Source: Mesorhabditis belari
Lineage: Eukaryota; Nematoda; Chromadorea; Rhabditida; Rhabditidae
Length of the DNA: 64,000 bases
Reading direction: 5' to 3'
Assembly (NCBI GenBank): GCA_958450365.1
Contig: CAUEEP010000727.1
Span: 62,001 to 126,000, forward strand
The notes below the pieces were generated by a model. That model saw only the letters and a list, made by a program, of their open reading frames with translations. It did no database searches and had not been told where the DNA came from. Position numbers and translations under genes: made by a program. This document shows positions 57,201 through 64,000 of this stretch, one piece after another; within the stretch, counting starts at the first letter, position 1, and each line of letters starts with the position of its first letter.

Positions 57201-60200
57201 AGCTGAAATGGGTTTTTTTCGAATACGACCTTTCCCATTGTGTAGTCAATTTCCCAAAAAAGTTGAATGAATTCAAAAACTTTTTTATTCCAAAATGTAG
57301 AGGAGATCTTCAGCTTTCGAATGATATATAACACTCATCTACATCTGTTCGATATCTTGAGAAATTTACAAAATAGTAAAAACGCGCATTCATAACTGGA
57401 CAACCCAATAACTGGACAACCCAATAATACAGTGCGTTTCAAATTCTTAAACGCACCCTCTAAAATAGCGAATTTTGCATTTTGACCACCTCTACAACTA
57501 TTAATCTTTTTTCTATTAGAAAGAGCATGTCTTAAAACCTAAATAACACGAAAAATAAGCATACTGTAAAAAACAAAAATTTTCAAAATAGAAATTTTTT
57601 GCTAAATCAACCGTTTCAAATTCTTAAACGCACCCGCCCTTGCTGTTGTTATTTGAAATTTTTCGTTTTGTTGTGCATATTTTTTTATTAAATTTATAAT
57701 TTTTGTTAATTTCCAGATAAATGGCACACGGAACTGCTCACGGATTATGAGAAAGGCCAGATTGATGCCCGTTTGAGGATTAGCGACTCAATAAGGAAAA
57801 TCACAAAAAATTTGGGCCGATCCGACTCTGCCGTGCGAAATTATATAAAGTCCGAGTTCGTTTCTGCACCAAAGAAGCCAGGACCAAAACCAAAGCTTAC
57901 ACCGTAAGCTAGACGTCATATTGTGAACAACATCCACGGAAAAACGATCAATGAAGTGAAAACGGAACTGAAAATCGACGCTTCGAAGTCGACAATTTGG
58001 TGAGCCGTCACGGAAAATTCACATATCGATCGACACTTGTTGAACAAGCAACCGGCTGTGACGCTTTTGCACAAGGAAGCCCGATTGGCGTTCGCCAAGG
58101 CTCATATGAATCAGGATTGGTCTATGGTTGGAAAGCCGATTATGTTTTATTATTTTTTTTGTGTTTAGGTGATCTTTTCCGATGAGAAGAAATGAAATTT
58201 GGATAGCCCCGATGGTGTTGGCTACTATTGGAGGGATCTTCGACGTGATCCGATGGTGTTTGGGACTCGAAACTTTGGCGGTGATTCTGTGATGGTTTGG
58301 GCCGCATTTTGTGCTGATGGAACGGTCGCTCTGAAGATGGTTTCGAATCGGATGACTAGATAGATATCTTGAAAAATTGCTTGTCGCCGTTTTCGCTCCT
58401 AAATCAAACCGTTCCCGATTTGTTTCAATAGGACAACGCGTCAGTTCATCGAGCCGGAGATACCCGAGATTGGCTGAAAAACAACAACATTGCAACTTTG
58501 GACTGGCTCGCACAGTCTCCTGACCTCAATCCAATAAAAAATTTATGGGGAATACTTGTTCGAGCTGTCTACAAGAATCATCGTCAGTTTCAAGACGTTT
58601 TTACACTTAAAGCAGCAATTTTTTCGGCCTGGAGCGATCTCGACGTCCCTGCTCTTCAAAACCTCATCAATTTAATGCCAGACCGGATTTTTCAAGTAAT
58701 TAATCGTTCTGGTGCGTGTACAGATTATTAGTTTTGATTTTTTACCTTTGATTTTTTATTTGTGTCGATAAATAAAAATATTTTCATAGTACGTTTAAGA
58801 ATTTGAAACGGTTGATTTAGCAAAAAGTTTCTATTTTGAAAATTTTTGTTTTTTTACAGTATGCTTATTTTTCGTGTTATTTAGGTTTTAAGACATGCTC
58901 TTTCTAATAGAAAAAAGATTAATAGTGGTAGAGGTGGTCAAAATGCAAAATTCGCTATTTTAGAGGGTGCGTTTAAGAATTTTTGAAACGCACTGTAGTT
59001 AAAATAAAAGTTAAACTAAAAGTTAAAACTTAATACGTACTACGTTAATACTACCTGCAGCTATGTCTAAAATTATCTGGAATACGATACTGATTTTCTC
59101 TCCACAATATGCTCGACAACAACTAGTCGATATCACTTGTCATGAGTATTCTAGAAGAGTGTCAAAGTGAGTGTTTGCGTGGGAGAGGGAGACGGGGAAA
59201 AGTGTGTGGTGGAATGAATTGGATTCGAGCCACAAATGGTTGCATGATTTTCCCTCCACAATATGATCGACAACAACTCTCTTTCGCAAAAGATGTCACT
59301 TTCTTTATGAACTCATGTACAGGTAGGATAGAGTTGTTTAGAGGTAGGGCAGAGCTAAAAGAAAGCTCAAAATCTAATCTACTTGATCTAATCAATCTAA
59401 AATCTAATCAAAATCTAATCTAATGAATCTAATCTACTTGATTTAATGGGAATACCTTCAACATTTCTTGGAAAATAGAAAAATAAGCTTTAGATTTAAA
59501 GAAAGTTAATTAGTGAATATTTGGGATCTTTCCGGTTAACGGGCGGGTAAAAGTTTTTGATTATTTTGCATTTTTGCAGCCCGATTTTAAGCACTTTAAA
59601 CTTGTTAGATCAACAAATTTTTATAAGATTTAGATAGCTTAGAATGTTAGCTTTTCGAAAATATTTATTTCATCAAAAGTTATCAACAAAAAACATCTTT
59701 AAAATCGGGCTGTAAAATGGTCAAAAAATTTTACCCGCCCGTTAACCGGAAAGCATCAATATTTGTTATTTTTCAAAAGAAAAGGAATGAAAAGGAATGA
59801 AAAGACTTCTTGAAAAGCCTACCGTAATACCTGAAATAGTAGCGCCTTCACGTAATGACGGTTATTCATATTATTCATGGTGTTATCTTGTAGAGCTTGA
59901 ATTCTTTTTTAGAAAGCTTAGAAAGTCAAATCTTCCTTACGTTTTTTCCACACACGGCATTGCCGATTTGATGTAAAACTCTTGTAACAAAAGATTATGA
60001 TGAGATTCAATTAAAATCATTAACATTATTCATGGTGTTATCTTGTAGATCTTAACCTTAAAGCTTAGGCTTAGGTTAAAGCAATTTAAGCGCTTTTGCA
60101 AGGCAAAATGGGACTTCTGTGCATGCAAGATAACACCATGAATAATATGAATAACTGTCATAAAGAAATGGTGCATAATAAATAAGATTTGAAATAAATT

Positions 60201-60691
60201 CTAAAATGTTGTAAGGGAATTCCTACCGTAATACCTGTAATAGTAGCCCCCTCTCCATAATGACGGTCAGAGCGTCGCGTAGTCTAACTTTAAACGCATT
60301 TTTCTCGCTACTCGTTTATGCTACAATGTGCGCTTAGGTATAAAATGAAAGCTGAAATTCAGAACTATTTTTTGATACCAAAAATGCATTTTTAGAAATT
60401 ATGAGCGCTTAGAAAAAAAAAATGATTTAGTGAAAATGAAAATGTAAAAAATGTTTTGCGACTACCCGACTGTACGGGGGCGTTACTAGTAGAGGTATTG
60501 CGGTAATAGCAAAGGTAATTTCCGTAATTACGGTAATTATGGTAATTTCCAAGCAAAGTAGAACTTATTTGTCGAACGGGAAGCTGTTTTTCTTTCACTA
60601 ACAACTCTCAAATCAAATTTCAGAAGAAAGTTTTGATGAAGCAAAAAAAGAGAAAACAAAAAACGACTATTACGAAGATTTCGCTCAATGA
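48276..60691 (+). CDS. Secreted protein with three PAN/apple domains
   Basis: Extracellular protein of the nematode PAN-domain class (relatives act in cuticle and apical matrix). Fourteen exons: 48276-48340, 49650-49731, 50587-50669, 50937-51146, 51495-51561, 53926-54001, 54445-54504, 54622-54843, 54888-54978, 56502-56574, 56613-56724, 56769-56876, 59155-59322, 60624-60691. All phases agree; 494 residues plus TGA. Residues 1-21 are a signal peptide (MSMRWRSLIANLISIIALWT). PAN1 22-99, PAN2 296-372, PAN3 393-471, each with six cysteines in the order C...C-x3-C...C...C...C, for example SPSECLERCL, DFYENIC, DYYENVC. Between PAN1 and PAN2 is a Thr/Ser/Pro linker with a furin-like RVARR (106-110). 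The tail is acidic/basic (KNDYYEDFAQ). No ZP domain or membrane segment follows. AATAAA lies at 60835. Start choice: ATG 48276 or in-frame 48282. Confidence 0.9.
48622..48780. repeat. TAGTTTAT/TAGTTTGT octamer array
   Basis: About 18 copies in intron 1 of the PAN gene, next to the MITE at 48806. Confidence 0.95.
48806..49036. mobile_element. Tc1/mariner-type MITE, second copy
   Basis: 231 bases flanked by TA; CAGTACTGGACAATGAAATA to its complement CATTGTCCAGTAGTG. Same family as 31092-31318. Confidence 0.95.
49348..49521. mobile_element. Tc1/mariner-type MITE, third copy, left end missing
   Basis: Inner palindrome TGTAACTCCCTTGTCTTTAC and its inverse, right end ATTATCCAGTAGTG; the left 45 bases are absent. 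Confidence 0.85.
49868..49982. repeat. GAGAGA/GAAGA purine tract
   Basis: Irregular AGAGAAGAGAGA tract in PAN-gene intron 2; opens Arg/Glu frames that are not genes. Confidence 0.9.
50040..50455. repeat. Direct duplication of an 85-base intron segment and hairpin element
   Basis: GGATTTGAAAGTTCACT.GTAG to ACCAGATGAAATATGATA occurs at 50043-50122 and 50363-50443. Between them (50150-50290) is a hairpin element also found at 54170-54320. Confidence 0.85.
50697..50878. repeat. AACAAGAGC/AACAAGGC array
   Basis: Nine- and eight-base units CAACAAGAG and GGCAACAA. Lies just before the PAN-gene exon at 50937. Confidence 0.95.
51774..52196. repeat. GACGATCTGACTGATCTGACT array
   Basis: 423 bases of GATCTGAC/TGACTGAC units with higher-order repeats of about 21 and 63 bases, in PAN-gene intron 5. 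Confidence 0.95.
52890..53775. mobile_element. Large palindromic element in PAN-gene intron 5
   Basis: Outer arms: ACTAGAGTGTGTTCCTCG on the left, GAGGAACGCACTCTAGT on the right. Inner arms of about 200 bases include GAGTGGGACAAATG, CGCACCTT, CTAATATTAACCAATTTCTA and GTAATTTTAGGGCGTAGA with their complements. About 880 bases, no transposase seen. Confidence 0.9.
54170..54325. repeat. Hairpin element, second copy
   Basis: Matches 50150-50290: TTACAGTGG, CTATAAACCAAT.TAACTTTC, AGCATTGAGATT and CGATTCGAAAGCTC in the same order. CTGAATGCTAAAGAAA faces TTTCTTCAGCATTGAG as a stem. Confidence 0.8.
55147..55372. mobile_element. Palindromic MITE, TACCGTATTTTCTCTAATAG family
   Basis: Fourth member of the 1777-1993 family (left end TACCGTATTTTCTATAATAG; right end CTATTAGAGAAAAGACGGTA), in PAN-gene intron 9. 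Confidence 0.9.
55781..56321 (+). mobile_element. Internally deleted mariner
   Basis: 541 bases flanked by TA (55779-55780; 56322-56323). Terminal inverted repeats TTAGGTTGTCCAATAAGTAA / TTACTTATTGGACAACCTAA. A different family from the 17765 mariner. Confidence 0.95.
55942..56256 (+). pseudogene. Deleted mariner transposase
   Basis: Begins MKGKKFVVRASMLYDFQRGK with the helix-turn-helix (QCQRWFKRFADGNES), then jumps by deletion and a frame change to the C-terminal VQKWLDDFFSSKP and DELHSLLGRWRNVVDCCGEY. The whole catalytic core with its three aspartates is gone, so it cannot transpose itself but keeps the DNA-binding part. Confidence 0.92.
56914..57408. mobile_element. Mariner-type MITE in PAN-gene intron 12
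   Basis: Flanked by TA. Left TTGGGTTGTCCAGTTGTCCA, right TGGACAACCCAA, the terminal segment being repeated once more at 57411-57426. Inner arms CTCCTCTACATTTTG and CAAAATGTAGAGGAG. Confidence 0.85.
57430..58995 (+). mobile_element. Tc3-like transposon
   Basis: 1566 bases flanked by TA (57428-57429; 58996-58997). Terminal repeats start CAGTGCGTTTCAAATTCTTA and extend about 205 bases. The sequence CGTTTCAAATTCTTAAACGC occurs at the tip and again at about 57608, as with the two transposase-binding sites of Tc3. The right arm mirrors this. Confidence 0.92.
57718..58731 (+). pseudogene. Tc3-like transposase with stops
   Basis: N-terminal DNA-binding part readable (TDYEKGQIDARLRISDS, NLGRSDSAVRNYI, KKPGPKPKLTP) then TAA; a possible small intron before VIFSDEKK; core VWAAFCADG; QDNASVH-type motif; C-terminal DWLAQSPDLNPIKNLWG with the third acidic site region, ending GACTDY. 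At least four stops interrupt it, so it is inactive. Confidence 0.88.
59050..59150 (+). repeat. Decayed partial copy of PAN exon 13
   Basis: TTCTCTCCACAATATGCTCG and ACAACAACT at 59094-59126 match the later exon (TTCCCTCCACAATATGATCG at 59250) at 30 of 32 positions. It lies directly before the true exon in the intron. Confidence 0.75.
59540..59752. mobile_element. Palindromic element, TTTCCGGTTAACGGGCGGGT ends
   Basis: Arms TTTCCGGTTAACGGGCGGGT and CAGCCCGATTTTAA face their complements; about 210 bases, in the last PAN-gene intron. Confidence 0.9.
59820..60175. mobile_element. Palindromic element, TACCGTAATACCTG left end
   Basis: Left TACCGTAATACCTGAAATAG; GGTTATTCATATTATTCATG and GTGTTATCTTGTAGA are inverted near 60118-60160. 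GTGTTATCTTGTAGA also occurs as a direct repeat at about 60030. Confidence 0.75.
60228..60512. mobile_element. Palindromic element, TACCGTAATACCTGTAATAG ends
   Basis: Left TACCGTAATACCTGTAATAG, right TAGTAGAGGTATTGCGGTA. Same outer bases as 59820. The inner part has GCGTCGCGTAGTCTAACTTT. Confidence 0.8.
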
Positions 60692-60895
60692 TTAGAGAAG
60701 GAATGGCCATTTTTTGTTTTATTTTTCTGATTTATTTTTCTTTCTAAACAAAGTGATCTCATAGTTTATGGCTGACATATTTTCAATGTTTTCTTTGGAA
60801 TGTTGAGACACGGCCAGATGTTTAAAAGCTTTAAAATAAATTTTGTCTTTGACAAGTGTTTTTCTTGCAAAACAAAAATCGACGATACAAAAAAA

Positions 60896-61220
60896 AGGAT
60901 ACATAATAAGACATAATAAGAGCATTTTATGGCACTGCGGTCATCGTTATCCCTATTACCCCTATTGCCCAAATGTTTTGTTTGCATTTTAGAATACAAA
61001 TCGACTTTTTACTTTGTTAGAATTTGTAAAGTTGTTAAGGTTAATGGAAAGTTTGCTAAATCTTTTCTTGATTTTCTTTAGGATTTTCTGGATTGAAGAT
61101 TCCTTTAGGATTGAGGATTTTCTTCATTTTCTTCATTTTCTTCATTTTCTTGACCTTAATCCAATTAAGCTCAATTTGATATCATTCAAATCAAGGTTGG
61201 CAAGAAACTTTGAAAACTTT
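60896..61220. repeat. Segments duplicated on both sides of the Ginger-like element
   Basis: Segment A (AAAAAGGATACATAATAAGA through TTATCCCTATTACCCC, 60890-60975) recurs at 63082-63168; segment B (AAGTTTGCTAAATCTTTTCT through ATTCAAATCAAGGTTGGCAA, 61045-61205) recurs at 62903-63047. Order is A-B then B-A, all direct. Confidence 0.9.
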
Positions 61221-61227
61221 ATATATA

Positions 61228-62736
61228 TGTCGCAGCCGCTCGTGATTTTCAGCCGCTAGTGATTGAATCACCATCGGCTAGCCGCTAGTGATTCAATCAC
61301 GATCGGCTAGCCGATGGTGATTGAAAGTTTTTAATGAAACATTTGGAATACAATGCAGATTTATCTCACATGCAAATAAAAAAGTTAGGACCAAATATTT
61401 TAACACCTCGGGAGGTAACTTCTGTTGCCAAATTCGAAAAATGATGTCATCTAAATGAAAATAAATTTTGCTTAATATTTTTGCTTTATGAATTGCAAGT
61501 TTTATTCACTTTTCAAAAATTTAATTTATTGCAAACATGTAATAAGCAAACAAGCTTAACAACAAAAAAATTAATTAGCAACTTCCCTAAGGTGCAACAC
61601 AACAATGCTAGAACAAAATTAAGTTTAACTAAAAAATAACTAAAAATTAAATGTTACTTGTTTGAGCAGGGATTGCTGTTGTGACATCGACTGTTGCACA
61701 AAACGTTCGACTTGTGGCATACACATCGACCATTTACGCATCCAAATCCTCATCTGGTACTGATTGCAAATCGATCAGATCCACTTGGGCCCGCTCGATT
61801 TGTTGTTTGGTGATGATTGGCTTGACAACGACTCCTTTTCTCGGCGTGCCTTTCTTCAATTCACATTCAGAACAGAGTTTGACAAAAATCTCGATGATAT
61901 CCTTCGATATTCCCTTAGTGCTTTCCACATTATGTTCCTTCCAGGGTGTCCATGATCCTTGTGTGTTTTCATCAACACTTCAAAGAGATTTTCCTTGATG
62001 ATCACCCGTTTCATTTCTCCGGTTCTTCCAATGTTGTAGATGATGTCCAGATCGTTCTCCTTTTGCAAAGTAAAGCGCGCCAACAAATGTATTTCTTCAG
62101 GAGTCCTTTTTCCTTTTGTATCTTCACTGGTTATTCGTTTATATTGTATCCAATTGTATTTCTTCGTAGATTGATGTTGCGTAAGGCGATCGACAAATTT
62201 ACTTTCCATTTCTAAAAAAATAACTAGAAAAGTTGCAACGATAAATCGAAAAAAAGAAACGATTGAAAAATTATTACTCAACTATTACTTAAAATAAAAA
62301 TTATTACTCATTAAACACCGAAGAAAGTAATAGTTTGTGTCTAAAAGATGGAATGAGTGGCGTTGTCTTAAATTTTTTTTTTGAAAACATCTTTTTAAAA
62401 AGATTTGGCAACAGAAGGCAACAATTTGACAACGGAAGTTACCTCCCGAAGTGTTAAAATATTTGGTCCTATTAACCTAAGTGTTTTATTTGATAAATCT
62501 GCATTGTAATCGTGAGATAAATCAACATTGTATTCCAAATGTTTCATTAAAAAAACTTTCAATCACCATCGGCTAGCCGATCGTGATTGAATCACTAGCG
62601 GCTAGCCGATGGTTTCAATCACTAGCGGCTAGCCGATGGTTTCAATCACTAGCGGCTAGCCGATGGTTTCAATCACTAGCGGCTAGCCGATGGTGATTCA
62701 ATCACTAGCGGCTGAAAATCACGAGCGGCTGCGACA
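61228..62736 (-). mobile_element. Ginger-like DNA transposon, defective
   Basis: 1509 bases with target duplication TATA on both sides. Ends TGTCGCAGCCGCTCGTGATT / AATCACGAGCGGCTGCGACA; the inverted ends extend over 100 bases and contain tandem ACTAGCGGCTAGCCGATGGT units (two on the left, five on the right). TGT...ACA tips, a 4-base target duplication and a gypsy-type integrase are the known marks of Ginger elements. Confidence 0.85.
61734..62209 (-). pseudogene. Integrase-type transposase remnant
   Basis: Starts MESKFVDRLTQHQSTKKYNW. The zinc-binding part is MKTHKDHGHPGRN...CSECELKKG (HHCC type), with a frame change near 61900 between its halves. It continues RKGVVVKPI and RAQVDLIDLQS, the start of the integrase core with its first aspartate, then stops at 61734. 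The rest of the core (second Asp and Glu) is missing, so it is inactive. Confidence 0.85.
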
Positions 62737-62779
62737 TATAAATACTTTATTCAGAAAGAAATAAAGTGCGAAAACGACA

Positions 62780-63215
62780 TGAAAAATGTACTAGATATAA
62801 GATCACAAAGTCACTTAAAATGCAACGAAATAGCCCCTTTTAAAATCAGACACTGTGGAGATCAAACGCAACTTGTCGGGAAGGGCATTTTGCTAAAGCA
62901 AAGTTTGCTAAATCTTTTCTTGATTTTCTTTAGGATTTTCTGGATTAAGGATTTCTTTAGGATTGAGGATTTTCTTCATTTTCTTGATTTTCTCGACCTT
63001 AATCCAATTAAGCTCAATTTGATATCATTCAAATCAAGGTTGGCAAAAAAATAAATACATTTATTAAAAACCAATAATGTGATAAAAAAAAGGATACATA
63101 ATAAGACATAATAAGATCATTTTATGGCACTGCGGTCATCGTTATCCCCATTACCCCTATTACCCAAATGTTGTGAAAGAAAAAAACTCACTTTGTGAGA
63201 AAAAGAAACATTTTG
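62780..63215. other. Spacer with duplicated segments B and A
   Basis: See 60896-61220 for the matches. No gene seen. Confidence 0.5.
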
Positions 63216-63219
63216 ATCT

Positions 63220-63288
63220 TGCCAGCGTGATTGAACCCTCAACCTTCCGCTTAAGAGACAAGACTCCTAACCAGTCGGCCATCTGGTC
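63220..63288 (-). pseudogene. tRNA-like sequence
   Basis: Minus strand has TGGCCGACTGGTTAGG (A-box) and GGTTCAATC (B-box), 3' end CGCTGGCA. The 5' acceptor strand (GACCAGA) pairs only in part and the T-stem does not pair. If functional, the loop GTCTCTT would suggest CTC; more likely a decayed tRNA. Confidence 0.45.
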
Positions 63289-63299
63289 AAAAATGACCT

Positions 63300-63855
63300 G
63301 ACAAAAAAAGCCAAATACCAATGTTAGCTAAGCTAAAGCTTGGCTTTGCCTTGATTTTCAACTGAATTTGGTCAAAAAAAAAACGTTGGTTTTACTTGCA
63401 ATTGTAAAAGTAGTTGGCTTAGCTTTTAAGTAAAAGTAAATAGCTAGTAAATAGTAACTAGTAAATAGTAAAAGTAAATAGCTTAGCTTTTGCTAGTTTC
63501 CTTTTTTTCTTCTCAACCGAAATTCGAACGACTAAAGTGGTTCTACTACAAAAGAAACGATTCATATGCTACACATACTTCGTACCCTTCACATTTCTTA
63601 TGATTTTAAGGATTATTTTTGCTTAAATAGATTTTTTTACCGCTAAAATCTCATTCATACCCAGCCAAATTTTTGTCAATTTTTTTTTTCCTCCTTTCAC
63701 CGATTGCCCCGATGACCTTTTTTCGCGCCAATTCTCTGTCCAGATTTGACCTCTCTAGCAGCCAAAATATTTGCAATTATCAGAAAAAAGAAGACAGTTT
63801 GAATTTTCAAGCTAGAATCGACTTTAATCTTTGTCTATTATTTGCTTTTTTTTGT
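63300..63855. other. Spacer, no gene resolved
   Basis: Includes an AAATAGTAACTAGT repeat (63430-63490) and a plus-strand open frame at 63673-63879 (starting MSIFFFLLSPIAPMTFFRAN) with no splice partner. Confidence 0.3.
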
Positions 63856-63859
63856 TTTA

Positions 63860-64000
63860 AATACTATAGAAATAAATGATTTTATAAATCATCTTATAAA
63901 TGATTTTATAAATGATTTTATAAATGATTTTATAAATTATCTTATAAATCATCTTATAAATCATCTTATAAATCATCTTATAAATCATCTTATAAATCAT
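63860..64000. repeat. ATAAATGATTTT/ATAAATCATCTT array
   Basis: Twelve-base units TTATAAATGATT then TTATAAATCATC, running off the window. ATGATTTTATAAATCAT is itself an inverted repeat. Confidence 0.95.

Overview
The window is AT-rich eukaryotic DNA, almost certainly from a free-living or parasitic nematode. Evidence: short exons with TTTCAG acceptors, introns as short as 44 bases, an outron-type acceptor just upstream of a start codon, a nematode-type TRH-like neuropeptide precursor, PAN/apple and carbohydrate-sulfotransferase genes of nematode style, and several mariner/Tc1 families. I saw no rRNA, CRISPR array or bacterial operon. The long open frames of the raw window are nearly all tandem repeats; the real genes are chains of small exons, which I assembled by hand from splice signals and reading phase.

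Layout. 1-31 kb: repeat-dense DNA with many unrelated tandem arrays and short GC-richer islands. A minus-strand gene (3454-14609, proline-rich C-terminus, unidentified) runs through it, and a nearly intact mariner lies at 17765-19021. 28.4 kb: a plus-strand signal-peptide exon of an unresolved secreted protein. 31378-33280 (minus): a complete small gene of unknown function whose 3' flank has been duplicated in tandem. 36104-41107 (minus): a carbohydrate sulfotransferase with both PAPS-binding motifs. 43760-45375 (plus): a TRH-1-like precursor with three ELF-amide peptides. 45871-47347 (minus): a partly resolved gene of basic protein. 48276-60691 (plus): a 14-exon, 494-residue secreted protein with three complete PAN/apple domains. 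61228-62736: a Ginger-like DNA transposon with an integrase remnant.

The trh-1-like gene diverges from the sulfotransferase, and the triple-PAN gene diverges from the minus-strand gene at 45.9-47.3 kb, so the gaps at about 41.1-43.7 and 47.4-48.3 kb should hold shared or back-to-back promoters. Functionally the right half encodes secreted products: a neuropeptide, an extracellular-matrix type PAN protein and a Golgi enzyme that sulfates glycans. Introns are the main landing place for palindromic elements: the PAN gene alone carries at least eight, including a mariner nested in another element and a Tc3-like transposon beside a mariner MITE. Several palindromic families share the same short TACCGTA end but have unrelated inner arms, which is the most unusual genome-scale pattern here.
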